Origin: Gemmatimonadota bacterium
Lineage (GTDB): Bacteria > Gemmatimonadota > Gemmatimonadetes > Longimicrobiales > Gaopeijiaceae
Direction of reading: 5' to 3'
Assembly: GCA_022823225.1 (NCBI GenBank)
Contig: JAJDXM010000064.1
Span: 21,539 to 85,538, forward strand
Length of the DNA stretch: 64,000 nucleotides
Both the position numbers and the translations under genes were made by a program. Positions 27,595 to 37,453 of the stretch are shown here, piece by piece; the first letter of the stretch is position 1, and each line of letters opens with the position of its first letter. The notes below the pieces were generated by a model. The model saw only the letters and a list, made by a program, of their open reading frames with translations, had not been told where the DNA came from and did no database searches.

Positions 27595-28065
27595 TCAGCT
27601 CCCGTGCACATGCGCGTGGACCGGCAGGGTGATGAAGTCCGCGTGACCGCTCCCGACCTCGCCATGCATGAGCTTGAAGGTGACTCCGGTTTCGCCTTCC
27701 CCAACGCCGTGGAGATGTCCCCCGAACTCGCCCGGTGTGTCCTGTTCGAACTCGGCGATCGATTCGTCTTCCACCTCCACCTCCAGATAGAGGTCTTCGT
27801 CCAGCGAAATCAGGTCGCCGTCATGGTCCACGAACCGGACGCTGATGTGAGCTGTCTCCTCTCCCACATCCACCTCCAGCTCACCCACCCAGCGCTGGGT
27901 CTCTCCGTCGTACGAGGCGATCACCAGACCGCTGATCACCAGCTCGACGCCCTCGGGCTCCGCGTGCTCTTCCTCGGGTTCGGTCGTGGACTCGCTGCAC
28001 GCCGCGGACGTCAGACCGAACACCACGATGCCGGCGGCCAGTGTTCTCATTTTCCATGTGTCCAT
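27595..28065 (-). CDS. Histidine-rich lipoprotein next to a TonB receptor
   Basis: 156 residues. The lipoprotein signal has lipobox TSAAC (Cys23). The mature protein is strongly acidic (Glu/Asp-rich from about residue 27 on) and its last third is rich in His: GGHLHGVGEGETG, LMHGEVGSGHADF and a C-terminal VHAHVHGS. The composition suggests a surface or periplasmic divalent-metal-binding protein, but no named family was recognised with certainty. GGGAG lies eleven bases upstream of the ATG. It lies 38 bases after the TonB receptor gene in the same direction and is probably co-transcribed with it. Confidence 0.8.
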   Translation of the reverse strand: MDTWKMRTLAAGIVVFGLTSAACSESTTEPEEEHAEPEGVELVISGLVIASYDGETQRWVGELEVDVGEETAHISVRFVDHDGDLISLDEDLYLEVEVEDESIAEFEQDTPGEFGGHLHGVGEGETGVTFKLMHGEVGSGHADFITLPVHAHVHGS

Positions 28066-28103
28066 TTTCAGTTTCTCCCAGTTGTTCGTTTTGGGGCCGA
28101 CCG

Positions 28104-30371
28104 CTAGAAGACGACCCTGTAGCTCAAGCTCAGACCCCTCCCGGCTTCCGGCATGATCTCCTTCACCCGGGAAAGGTGATTCCGGTATTCCTTGTCAGTG
28201 ATGTTGTCGAGACTCAGGGTCACGACGTTGAGCCGTCCTCCCACGGTCAGGCGGACGCCCGCATTCGCATTGAGGACGGCGTATCCGTCGGTAGCCTCCT
28301 CGAATGCGCCGATGCGGTCCTGCTCCGCCGCCACCTCCGCGTCCAGGCCCACGAACCACGCGGTGCGCTCATACTCGACGCCGGTGCGGCCCTGTAGCGG
28401 CGGAATCAGCGGGATGGGTCGGTCGGAGCCGATGAGGGTCCCTCGCACGGAAGAGGCGACGGCCTGCAGCACCAACCCGCCCCCGACGTCCCAGTCCAGG
28501 CCGCCTTCGAAGCCCACCAGGAGCGCGTCACTGCTCTGGAACTGGTAGATGGGAAGCAGGATCCGGCTGAGGCGTCCCGTTTCCTCACCGTAGATGTAGT
28601 CGCTGATCCGGTTGCGAAAGACCGTCAGTTCGGCCTGAACCCGCGACGACTGGAATCGCGCGAAGATGTCGACGCCGGTTCCCTGTTCGGTCTCCAGCGA
28701 GGGATTGCCGACTTCGAAGGTGTAGGCCGCGAGGTGCGGTCCCTCGCTGAAGAGTTCGTTTACGTCCGGTGTCCGGAATGCCCGGGCAACGCTTGCACCC
28801 AAGATCACACCCGAACCGGCATTGTACAGCAATCCGAGGGAGGCCGACGCGGCGTGGAAGCCGCGGTCGCGGATGTCACCGATATCCGAAACGGGATCCT
28901 TGCGCAACGGACTGATGAACACCCAGTCGTAGCGCAGCCCCGCCTCCATGCGTGCCCGCCCCAGCTCCACTTCCTCGAAGATATAGGCCGCAACCGTGCT
29001 CCGGTTGGTGTCAGGCGTCTGGGATGGCACGCCGCCACCCCCGAACCCGAAGGCCTCCCAAGCCACCCTTGCCCCGATCGCTCCACCCGAAAAGGGTCCC
29101 CACGCCCGGTGCCGGGCCAGCGCATCGCCGCTCAGCGTCTGCAGCCTGAAGAGTGTGCCGATGATGTTCGCCGACTCCAGCTCCTTGTGTCTGTACCAGG
29201 TGTAGGCACCGTCGAACTCGACCGACCGAAACGCCGCGAAGGGTTCTTCGATCGTCATCCGCAACCTCGAGGCAGCCCGTTCCATTTCCACACGAACACC
29301 CCCCACGTGGCCACCCACGAATCCGCCGGGAATCCCGTAGGAGTTGCGGTAGCCGCGAACGGAACCACCCGCGTGCCCCCACTCGGCGACGTACGAACCA
29401 CCCGCAGCCGCGTTGATGGTCTCGCCGTTGGTGTTCGCGAGTGTGCCGGCCGGCGTCCTCAGGTCTCCCGCGGTCCGCCCCGTCACCTCCACGCGCAACG
29501 GAAGCCGGTCCGTCGCGGCGAAGGTGGTAGTGGCACTACCCGCGACTGATCCGCTCACGGTCCGGACCTGCAGCGACGCCGCGCCGGTCGGGTGGTGGGG
29601 CACTGCGGATGGAATCTCGTCCCGAATGACGTTGATGACGCCTCCCAGGGCGTTGCTACCGTAGAGCAGGGACGCCGGGCCCCGCACCACCTCGATCCGG
29701 CGCGCCGACGCGGGATCCACCGCCGTGGCATGGTCGGGCCCCGCGCTGGAGACATCCCCGACGCGGCTCCCGTCCTCCAGCATGAGGACCCGGTCGCCGC
29801 TCAGGCCCCGGATCACGGGACTGGAGGTGGCTGGTCCCATACTGGTTTCGGCGAGCCCCGGAATCGAGGCAAGCGTCTGGGCCACGGTCCCGTTCATGCG
29901 GCGCTGCAGTTCGTCCCCGGCCATGACGCTGGCCGGCCTGAGGGCTTCGGCGGCCCCCCGTTCCGTGATTCCGGCGGTCACCACGATGCCTTGCAGGGGA
30001 ATCGGCGACGTTTCAAGCTGGACCTCGATGAACTCCCCGTCACCCGCAACCGCGACCTCGATGGTGCGGCCGCGGTATCCCGGGCGCTGAATCCGCAGCG
30101 TGTAGCTGCCCTCGGCGATTCCCGTCAGGTGAAACGAACCGTCACCGTGGGTGATCGCGGTCTTTGCCGTCCCCACAACGGATACGAGCGCGCCAGCGAG
30201 GGGAATTCCCGTCGCGGTGTCTCGCACCACTCCCTCGATCTCGCCGCTGTGCTCCAGAACCTGCGCGGCCGCGGGCGAGGGTGGTGTGGCCAATCCCGCC
30301 GCCAGAAGGATGAGAACCATCCCGGTCGGTGGAAGTGGTCGTTGGGCTGGCATTGTTGTCATAATGGGCAT
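28104..30371 (-). CDS. TonB-dependent receptor resembling zinc-uptake ZnuD type
   Basis: About 755 residues; the start is uncertain among in-frame ATGs at 30371, 30362 and 30353, none with a clear ribosome site. Signal peptide (ends PAAAQ), a carboxypeptidase regulatory-like domain (about 45-120; EGVVRDTATGIPLAGALVSV), a plug (about 130-270; VLMLEDGSRVGDVSS, VVRGPASLLYGSNALGGVI) and a barrel with the closing strand LSLSYRVVF. The plug pattern with SAGPDHA and the NHLSRVKEIMPEAGR motif near the end resemble ZnuD-like metal receptors; that is family resemblance, not proof. The His-rich lipoprotein downstream and a Cys/His protein upstream support a metal-uptake role. Confidence 0.88.
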   Translation of the reverse strand: MPIMTTMPAQRPLPPTGMVLILLAAGLATPPSPAAAQVLEHSGEIEGVVRDTATGIPLAGALVSVVGTAKTAITHGDGSFHLTGIAEGSYTLRIQRPGYRGRTIEVAVAGDGEFIEVQLETSPIPLQGIVVTAGITERGAAEALRPASVMAGDELQRRMNGTVAQTLASIPGLAETSMGPATSSPVIRGLSGDRVLMLEDGSRVGDVSSAGPDHATAVDPASARRIEVVRGPASLLYGSNALGGVINVIRDEIPSAVPHHPTGAASLQVRTVSGSVAGSATTTFAATDRLPLRVEVTGRTAGDLRTPAGTLANTNGETINAAAGGSYVAEWGHAGGSVRGYRNSYGIPGGFVGGHVGGVRVEMERAASRLRMTIEEPFAAFRSVEFDGAYTWYRHKELESANIIGTLFRLQTLSGDALARHRAWGPFSGGAIGARVAWEAFGFGGGGVPSQTPDTNRSTVAAYIFEEVELGRARMEAGLRYDWVFISPLRKDPVSDIGDIRDRGFHAASASLGLLYNAGSGVILGASVARAFRTPDVNELFSEGPHLAAYTFEVGNPSLETEQGTGVDIFARFQSSRVQAELTVFRNRISDYIYGEETGRLSRILLPIYQFQSSDALLVGFEGGLDWDVGGGLVLQAVASSVRGTLIGSDRPIPLIPPLQGRTGVEYERTAWFVGLDAEVAAEQDRIGAFEEATDGYAVLNANAGVRLTVGGRLNVVTLSLDNITDKEYRNHLSRVKEIMPEAGRGLSLSYRVVF

Positions 30372-30576
30372 GGGCGCGGTTCGCCGCCCGAAAACGGCTT
30401 GCGGCGACATCGACTCACGGGAAAGGGATGCAGGGATCTGCCCCGCGTAGAGGTCCTCGGAGCCATGGTCCAATTCGGCCGTGCGGCATGGAATTCACGC
30501 CGACGCGCCGTGACCGGACCCGTTTGCCCGGCCCGGATGTACCCGGGTCGACGCGGCTCGCCCCGCGGGCCAGCCG

Positions 30577-30933
30577 CTAGGCGCGGTCAGACCATGGCCT
30601 CCCGAAGGACGGCGGCCCCCGGGGAATAACAGGGCCGGACGTGATCGGCGCGCTCGCTACGTGGCTCGACTCGCAGCCCGGGCAGACATGACGAACCACA
30701 GGCTCGGCACGCTCCGCCTCGGTGATCGAGCGTGCGACACCCGCGGCGGAAAGCGACCGCACCAGCTGGCAGAAGAGATGGCCGTGGTGGGACGGACACT
30801 CCGCGGAGCTCCGCGACTCGATATGCACCGGCGTGGCCGCGCGCTCCGCGTCCAGAATCGCGTCGACGGGTCCGAGCACGGTCGCCACTCCGATATGGGA
30901 CACGCACACAAACGCAACGCCGGCACGGCGCAT
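30577..30933 (-). CDS. Hypothetical small Cys/His-rich protein
   Basis: 118 residues from ATG 30933 (GGGG just upstream). A weakly hydrophobic N-terminus is followed by ECPSHHGHLFCQLVRSLSAAG (described in parts: ECPSHHGHLFC, then QLVRSL) and a CPGC motif near residue 92, then a Pro/Gly-rich tail. The clustered Cys and His could bind a metal ion. The codon choice looks coding, and small proteins of this look precede metal-receptor genes elsewhere, but I could not name a family. It lies 205 bases upstream of the TonB receptor in the same direction. The call could be wrong. Confidence 0.45.
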   Translation of the reverse strand: MRRAGVAFVCVSHIGVATVLGPVDAILDAERAATPVHIESRSSAECPSHHGHLFCQLVRSLSAAGVARSITEAERAEPVVRHVCPGCESSHVASAPITSGPVIPRGPPSFGRPWSDRA

Positions 30934-31050
30934 CCCCGATGTGTTCGATCCCCAGATGAACAACCGTCGGCACCTTGCTTTAGGTGGTCGCGGAAACCTC
31001 AAAGGTAAGTGAGAATGGGTGCGGCAACCCGTCAAGGGCCTGGCCCTCAA

Positions 31051-31124
31051 TGGGCCCAGAGGGACTTGAACCCCCGACCGTCGGATTATGAGTCCGCTGC
31101 TCTGACCGCCTGAGCTATGGGCCC
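31051..31124 (-). tRNA. tRNA with CAT anticodon (Met elongator or Ile2)
   Basis: 74 bases fold as a full cloverleaf: acceptor stem GGGCCCA/TGGGCCC with discriminator A, D arm with AGCTCAGGCGGTCAGAGC, anticodon loop CTCATAA (anticodon CAT) on a stem with a mismatch at its base, and a T arm with GGTTCAAGTCC. CCA is not encoded (ATTG follows). The strong acceptor stem and T loop look more like lysidine-modified tRNA-Ile2 than initiator tRNA, but elongator tRNA-Met is equally possible. Confidence 0.93.
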
Positions 31125-31162
31125 GCATAAGGGTAACGCCGACGCGCACGGCACTCCAAGGG

Positions 31163-31795
31163 TCAGGTGCCGAACAGGCGGTCTCCGGCGTCGCCCAATC
31201 CCGGGACGATGTAGCCGTGCTCGTTGAGTTGGCGATCCAGAGCCGCTGCGTAGACGGGCACGTCCGGGTGCGCGGCCGCCACATGCCGCACGCCCTCCGG
31301 CGCCGCGACCAGGCACATGAAGACGATCTCTCTCACCCCGCGCTCCCTGAGGTCGCCGATCGCGGCCACGGCCGTGCCGCCGGTCCCGAGCATGGGATCG
31401 ACGAGGAGGCAGGTGCAATCCTTCACATCGGGGGGGAGATTGCCGTAGTAGCGGACCGGTTGCAGCGTCTCCTCGTTGCGGTAGAAGCCCAGATGGCCGA
31501 CCCGGGCTCCGGGGATGAGCCCGAGAACCCCTTCGACCATGCCCAGCCCCGCGCGCAGGACGGGTACGACGACAATTCGTTCTTCCCGGATGCGGCGGGC
31601 GCGGGTGGCCTCGAGCGGCGTCTCGAACGAGACCTCTTCACCCTTCAGCGTCTCGGTTGCCCTGCATGCGAGGAGCATCGATATCTCCTGGACCAGTTCC
31701 CGAAAGCGCCGGCCCGCAGTGTGGACATCGCGAAGCAGGGACAGCTTGTGTTCGATCAGCGGATGATCGACGACCGTCAGCGTCGTATCGGGCAT
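31163..31795 (-). CDS. upp: Uracil phosphoribosyltransferase
   Basis: Pyrimidine salvage enzyme: uracil plus PRPP gives UMP. 210 residues, the usual length. The PRPP-binding loop is in LLVDPMLGTGGTAVAAI (about 127-143), and the uracil-binding C-terminal GYIVPGLGDAGDR segment is intact, as is the flexible hood near the N-terminus. The start ATG at 31795 shares its A with the TGA of the upstream pseudouridine synthase (TGATG). It is the last gene of the M50-scpA-scpB-rsuA/rluB-upp run and ends 39 bases before the tRNA gene. Confidence 0.96.
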   Translation of the reverse strand: MPDTTLTVVDHPLIEHKLSLLRDVHTAGRRFRELVQEISMLLACRATETLKGEEVSFETPLEATRARRIREERIVVVPVLRAGLGMVEGVLGLIPGARVGHLGFYRNEETLQPVRYYGNLPPDVKDCTCLLVDPMLGTGGTAVAAIGDLRERGVREIVFMCLVAAPEGVRHVAAAHPDVPVYAAALDRQLNEHGYIVPGLGDAGDRLFGT

Positions 31796-32565
31796 CAGGC
31801 GCTCCTCTTGTGCACTTGTTTGGCGGGTCGGATCATGCTGCGGGCCTTCTCGAGTTCGGGGACGCTTGCGGGCCGCCAGTCCCCGGGCTTGAGCCGGCCG
31901 AGACGGAACGGCCCGAACCGTGTGCGCTCCAGCGCGAGCACGGGGTGCCCCACCGATTCGAGGAGTCGCCTCACCTCGCGCTTTCGCCCCTCGGTAAGCA
32001 CCAGGGTGACGCCCCATGCGTCGGGACCGAGCTGTACCCGTCGGGCCCGCCTGGGCCGGGCGAAGCCATCTTCCAGCTCCACGCCCCGCTTGAGCATCCG
32101 AAGCCCCCGGGCAGTGATTCGGCCGGCGACCCGCGCCAGGTATTCCCGTTCGACCCTTCCGCGGGGGTGTGCGAGAGCGGCCGCGAGGTCGCCGTCGTTC
32201 GTCATCATCAGGAGTCCCGAAGTCTCCCGGTCCAGGCGACCTACATACCGCAGCCCCCCCGCCCAGTCCGGCAGCAGATCGTAGACGGTCTCTCCGCCGT
32301 GGGGATCGGCCCGCGTGCATAGCACACCGGCGGGCTTGTGAAAGACGATCCAGCGGCGCCGGGCCGGCACCACGACGCGTCCGTCGACCGCGACGGTGTC
32401 GGTCCCGGGGAGCACACGCGCGCCCATCTCGCGCACCGTCTCACCGTTGACCGAGATCCGCCCCTCCCGCATCAGCCCTTCGGCCTGCCGCCGCGAGGCC
32501 AATCCCGACCGGGAGATGTACTTCTGCAGACGGATCGGCTCCGCCGCCGGGCTACTCCTCCTCAT
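31795..32565 (-). CDS. Pseudouridine synthase, RsuA/RluB/RluE family
   Basis: Modifies a uridine in ribosomal RNA to pseudouridine. 256 residues. An S4 RNA-binding domain (about 10-60; IRLQKYISRSGLASRRQAE) is followed by the catalytic domain with GRLDRETSGLLMMTNDG, containing the nucleophilic Asp, and the downstream REYLARVAG and GRKREVRRLL motifs. RluB (23S rRNA) or RsuA (16S) cannot be separated by eye; the scpB neighbour favours RluB. The ATG at 32565 lies inside the end of scpB, a 14-base overlap, and its own codons (AGGAGG) look like a ribosome site. Confidence 0.92.
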   Translation of the reverse strand: MRRSSPAAEPIRLQKYISRSGLASRRQAEGLMREGRISVNGETVREMGARVLPGTDTVAVDGRVVVPARRRWIVFHKPAGVLCTRADPHGGETVYDLLPDWAGGLRYVGRLDRETSGLLMMTNDGDLAAALAHPRGRVEREYLARVAGRITARGLRMLKRGVELEDGFARPRRARRVQLGPDAWGVTLVLTEGRKREVRRLLESVGHPVLALERTRFGPFRLGRLKPGDWRPASVPELEKARSMIRPAKQVHKRSA

Positions 32566-33301
32566 CGCCGGACTCCAGCCGCCCGGAGGCGTGGGCCAGC
32601 ACCGCTGCCACGGCGTCCTCGGGCGCGGTGGGTTCGTCGCCATTCGAGGGTGCGTCGCCGGCCTCGGCCGCGCCGGACCGGCCAGCACCCTCCTCGCCCG
32701 TGGCGCCGTCCCCAGCCGCCTGGCCGGCGTCCGTCCCCTCCGCGGCCCCCGGCCCCGCAGGACCGTCCAGCGGGACGCCCTCCCGGAGTACGACGGGCAG
32801 GTCCTCGGGCCTGGGCAGGTCGTTGAGCGACGCCAGGCCGAAGTGTTCCATGAAGCGGGAGGTGGTGGCGTACAGCACCGGCCGTCCGACCCCGTCGCCA
32901 CGCCCCACCCCCGCGATCAGGTCCCGGTCGATGAGGGTGCGCAGCACGCCGACCGAGTTGACCCCGCGGATGTACTCCACCTCCAGGCGGCTGATCGGCT
33001 GCCGATAGGCCACGATCGCCAGCGCCTCCAGCGCCGGGCCGGAGAGCCTGGTGGACCTCGGCACCGTGTCGAATCGCTCAAGGTACGGCGCGAATTCGGG
33101 GCGCGTCATGAGCTGAACCCCATCGGCCACGTCACGCAGCTCGAAGGCCCGCCCCGATCGGTCGTATTCCGCGCGGAGGGAGGTCAGCGCCGCCTCGACT
33201 CTGTCCTCGTCCAGCGCTTCGTCGGCACGCGCGATGTCTCCAGGCGACAGCGGCGCCTCGCTTGCAAACAGGATTGCCTCCACGATACTGGCGTCGTTCA
33301 T
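32552..33301 (-). CDS. scpB: Segregation and condensation protein B
   Basis: Kleisin-associated winged-helix partner of the SMC condensin that compacts and segregates the chromosome. 249 residues. Tandem winged helices lie at about 1-165, with the family signature ALAIVAYRQPISRLEVEYIRG (quoted in parts: ALAIVAYRQPIS, RLEVEYIRG). An acidic Gly/Ala/Glu-rich tail of about 60 residues follows, longer than usual. The start ATG at 33301 overlaps the scpA stop as ATGA. Confidence 0.94.
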   Translation of the reverse strand: MNDASIVEAILFASEAPLSPGDIARADEALDEDRVEAALTSLRAEYDRSGRAFELRDVADGVQLMTRPEFAPYLERFDTVPRSTRLSGPALEALAIVAYRQPISRLEVEYIRGVNSVGVLRTLIDRDLIAGVGRGDGVGRPVLYATTSRFMEHFGLASLNDLPRPEDLPVVLREGVPLDGPAGPGAAEGTDAGQAAGDGATGEEGAGRSGAAEAGDAPSNGDEPTAPEDAVAAVLAHASGRLESGDEEE

Positions 33302-34110
33302 TGCATCGCTCCCTCGCCGGCGAGACCGTCCCCGGTTCCCTGTGTCCACGCCCCTCCCTCCGAGCCGGAACCGCGCCCCGCTTCATCCGTCCCCGGCGCG
33401 ACGCGCGATCCATAGATCCACAGCGGCGAGAACGGCTTTCTCTGACGGAGGGACACCACCCTCCTCCTTCCCAGTTCGAGCCCCGCCAGGAGCGTCATCA
33501 CACCGTGGATGCGCTCCGTCCACGGCGCCACCAGGCTGGAGAACTCGACGCGGCCGATCCGGCTCACCGCGGCTACGATCAGGTCGACCTTTTCGCGCAT
33601 CGCCACCCTGCGGGCGAAGACCGTGTGCTCGCGGTCGCGCTCCTCGGGGGGTTCGATCCGGAGCGCTGCCGCGAGGACATCCTCCCAGGTCACCGTCAAC
33701 TCCACCTCCGGCGCCACGCGCCGCCGCGGTTCGGCCCAACCCTTTCCGTAGCGCCGGCTGCGGTCGTTCTCGGCCGTGCGCAAGCGGCTCGCAATCTCGC
33801 GCACCTGCTCGTACTCCAGCAGGCGGCGGACAAGCTCCGCGCGCGGATCATGATCCTCTTCACCGGTCGGACCAGGCATCAGCATGCGCGCCTTGATCCG
33901 CACCAACGCCGCCGCCATCTGCAGGAATTCACCCGCCTCGTCCACGTCGGCTTCCCCGAGACCGTCGATGGCGGCCAGAAACTGCCGGGTGATCCGCGAG
34001 ATCGGGATGTCGAAGATGTCGATATCCTGCGTCCGGATCAGGTGCAGCAGAAGGTCGAGCGGCCCGTGGAAACGCTCGGTGTCGACGACCAGCAGACCGT
34101 CTTCCGTCAT
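33298..34110 (-). CDS. scpA: Segregation and condensation protein A
   Basis: Kleisin subunit bridging the two SMC heads. 270 residues. The N-terminal signature FHGPLDLLLHLIRTQDIDI (residues 14-32) is intact, then FLQMAAALVRIKARMLMP, a charged middle and the C-terminal winged helix (SSLVAPWTERIHGVMTLLAGLEL). A Gly-rich tail of about 35 residues ends the protein. The start ATG overlaps the stop of the M50 protease gene as ATGA, and its stop overlaps scpB the same way. Confidence 0.94.
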   Translation of the reverse strand: MTEDGLLVVDTERFHGPLDLLLHLIRTQDIDIFDIPISRITRQFLAAIDGLGEADVDEAGEFLQMAAALVRIKARMLMPGPTGEEDHDPRAELVRRLLEYEQVREIASRLRTAENDRSRRYGKGWAEPRRRVAPEVELTVTWEDVLAAALRIEPPEERDREHTVFARRVAMREKVDLIVAAVSRIGRVEFSSLVAPWTERIHGVMTLLAGLELGRRRVVSLRQRKPFSPLWIYGSRVAPGTDEAGRGSGSEGGAWTQGTGDGLAGEGAMQ

Positions 34111-34754
34111 CCGAGCGTCGCCTCCAGGATCCAGTCGAAGGCAACGAAGACCGGCGACAGCAGCGTGGCGAACCCCCCCGGAAAGACCAGCAGCATGAGG
34201 AAGAGAATCGCGATTCCATACCTTCCCAGCGCCATGTAGCGCGCCCCGAGCGAAGCGGGAAGCAGGTGTTTGAGGACGTGCGAACCGTCAAGCGGCGGGA
34301 TCGGAATCAGGTTGAAATAGGCTAGAATCAGGTTTATCAGAACCCCGTAGGTCAATATTGAAAATAGAGTTGACCCCGCTTGGCCTCCGGGCGAGAGAAC
34401 GCCCTCAAGGAGGGGGAGCAACGCAAGTGCGGCGGCGAAGAACACCACCAGCCCGAGGTTTGCGACGATGCCCGCCAGAGACACCCGAATGTCACCGGCC
34501 CGTTGGTTCCGGTAGTTGCGGGGGTTGACCGGCACGGGCCTGGCCCAGCCGAACAGGAAGTTCCCGGGGAGGAAGTGAAGCAGAAGCGGGACGACGATCG
34601 AGCCCATCGGGTCGAGGTGGGGCACGGGGTTGAGGGTGATGCGCCCCAGTTCGCGCGCGGTCGTGTCACCCTCCCTGAGGGCCTGCCACGCGTGCGCCAC
34701 TTCGTGGACCACGACCGAGAGCAGCAGGACCGGAACAATCAGGAGGAAGTCCAT
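34107..34754 (-). CDS. Site-2 protease family (M50) membrane metalloprotease
   Basis: 215 residues, polytopic. The zinc motif HEVAH is in the first helix (about residues 19-23) and the third ligand in NLIPIPPLDG (about 150-159), as in small rhomboid-sized M50B proteins found next to scpA. It probably cleaves membrane peptides, substrate unknown. ATG 34754 is chosen; GTG 34760 two codons upstream is possible. Neither has a ribosome site, because the right end of a dispersed repeat ends six bases upstream. It is the first gene of the coupled scpA-scpB-rsuA/rluB-upp run. Confidence 0.9.
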   Translation of the reverse strand: MDFLLIVPVLLLSVVVHEVAHAWQALREGDTTARELGRITLNPVPHLDPMGSIVVPLLLHFLPGNFLFGWARPVPVNPRNYRNQRAGDIRVSLAGIVANLGLVVFFAAALALLPLLEGVLSPGGQAGSTLFSILTYGVLINLILAYFNLIPIPPLDGSHVLKHLLPASLGARYMALGRYGIAILFLMLLVFPGGFATLLSPVFVAFDWILEATLG

Positions 34755-34760
34755 TGTCAC

Positions 34761-34793
34761 TCGAATGCCGGGGGGGTTCTTTCCACGGGCCGC
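34761..34793. repeat. Right-end remnant of the dispersed repeat
   Basis: TCGAATGCCGGGGGG (34761-34775) and TTCTTTCCACGGGCCGCC match the right end of the full copy at 49541 with four or so substitutions. Only this end is present. It directly abuts the start of the M50 protease gene on the other strand. The 90 bases up to rpsT hold no other recognised feature. Confidence 0.7.
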
Positions 34794-34882
34794 CAGTGGT
34801 GCCGTTGATCCAGGGAGCCGCCACGCCTAGATTTCTGCTCCGAATGTAAACACATCCCGAAAGTTCCGAAAACAGACCTGAG

Positions 34883-35137
34883 ATGCCCAATATCAAGAGC
34901 GCCCGCAAACGGATGGAGTTGAGCCGGACCGCACGCAGCCGGAATCGCGAAGCACGTTCCAGGATCCGCACGGCCCTGCGCCGGGTTCGCGAGGCTTCTT
35001 CGCCGGATGAAGCGGACGAGCGACGGCGCGCCGCCGTAGCGCTGATCGACCGGGCCGCCAGGAGGCGGGTGATTCACCCGAACAAGGCCGGGCGCATCAA
35101 GTCACAGCTCGACCGGCTGGTCAGAGCCCGACAGTAG
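34883..35137 (+). CDS. rpsT: Small ribosomal subunit protein bS20
   Basis: Binds 16S rRNA early in 30S assembly. 84 residues, highly basic, three-helix bundle, with the conserved start MPNIKSARKRMELS and the end VIHPNKAGRIKSQLDRLV. It is transcribed alone on the plus strand, divergent from the M50 protease gene. Only a weak ribosome site (CCTGAG) is visible. A GCCGGC-containing inverted repeat lies just downstream and may act as a terminator shared with the convergent pyrimidine operon. Confidence 0.96.
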   Translation: MPNIKSARKRMELSRTARSRNREARSRIRTALRRVREASSPDEADERRRAAVALIDRAARRRVIHPNKAGRIKSQLDRLVRARQ

Positions 35138-35171
35138 GAGCCGGCCGGCAGTTCGCTCCGCCGGCGTCCGG

Positions 35172-36475
35172 TCACGGCGCGGAAGCTGCCCGCGGACTGC
35201 CTGACGCATCCCGGACCGTCCGGCCGCCGACCAGAGTCCGAACCACCTTCCCCGTGACCTGCTTCCCGGCGAAGGGCGTGTTGCGGCACTTCGACAGGAA
35301 CGCCCCCGGGTCGATCGTCCACCGCGCCTCCGGATCCAGGAGGACGATATCCGCCGGCTCGCCCGGCTGCAGTGTACCGCGGGCGAGTCCCAGCGCCGTG
35401 CGCGGTCCCGTCGACATCCGTTCGATCAGGGTTGCGAGTTCGAGCTTCCCGGTCACGACCAGATGGGTGTGCAGGACCGCGAAGGTGGTTTCGAACCCCA
35501 CGGCCCCGAAGGGCGCGTCGTCGAAGGCCTGCTCCTTCTCGTCGTAGTGGCGGGGCGCATGGTCGGTCGCGATGCAGTCGATGGTGCCGTCGGCGAGTGC
35601 GGCGCACAATGCCCGCGTGTCGTCGCGGGTCCGCAGCGGGGGGTCGACCTTGAACTCCGTGCCGTAGCTCGCGACGACCTCGTGGGCAAGGAGGAGGTGG
35701 TGGGCGGTCACCTCAGCCGTGACGTTCACACCGCACTCCTTCGCCTGCCGGATCCGCGCCGCCGCCACCGCCGTGGAGACGCGCTGCAGGTGCAGCCGCC
35801 CGCCGGTCGCGGCCGCGAGGGCGAGGTCGCGGGAAGCGCCGATCTCCTCCGCGGCTGACGGCTTCCCCTTGAGGCCCAGGCGGGTGGACACGACCCCCTC
35901 GTGCATGACGCCGTCCCGCGCAAGGTCCGCATCCTCCGGGTGCGAGAGAACGGGAATGTCGAAGGACCGGGCGTACTCGAGGGCGAGACGCATCAGCTTC
36001 GAGGACGCGATGGCTCTTCCGGCGTCGGTCACGGCAATCGCCCCCGCGTCGACCACCTCGCCGAACTCGGTGAGGTGCTCACCCTTGCGGCCCGCCGAAA
36101 CGGCGGCTGCCGGGAAGACCCGGGCACCCTTCGCGCGACGTCCCGCCGCCACAATGAAGCCGACCGAGGCGGGATCGTCGACGGGCGGGTCGGTATCGGG
36201 CATGGCGCAGACGCTGGTGTATCCGCCGGCAGCAGCAGCCGCCGCCCCGGTCGCGATGGTCTCGCGGTGCTCCCAGCCCGGTTCGCACAGGTGCGCATGC
36301 GGGTCGACGAAGCCGGGACATACCACCAGGCCACGGGCATCCAGCACCTCGGCACTGTCCGGAGCCAGCAGCTGCGCCACCGCGACGATCCGCCCGTCGT
36401 CGACGAGAACGTCGCCCTGCAGGTCGACCCCGTGCCCCGGATCGATCACGCGTCCCCCGCGGATCAGGAGCCGGC

Positions 36476-36479
<4 letters not shown>
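35172..36479 (-). CDS. Dihydroorotase-like protein, key residues substituted (PyrC'/PyrX candidate)
   Basis: 435 residues, type I dihydroorotase fold (amidohydrolase TIM barrel). Metal residues DPHAH near residue 57, SHPED and ATDHAP are present. However, the substrate arginine of the usual HLREPG is Cys (HLCEPG), MPNT is MPDT, and the zinc-ligand His of HVST is Arg (LHLQRVST, codon CGC). In the active enzyme these bind dihydroorotate and zinc, so catalysis is doubtful. Inactive dihydroorotase homologues that structurally support aspartate carbamoyltransferase are known in Pseudomonas. The GTG start (36479) overlaps the pyrB stop as GTGA, which fits such a partnership. A second active PyrC would then be expected elsewhere. 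Confidence 0.88.
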
Positions 36480-37449
<970 letters not shown>

Positions 37450-37453
<4 letters not shown>

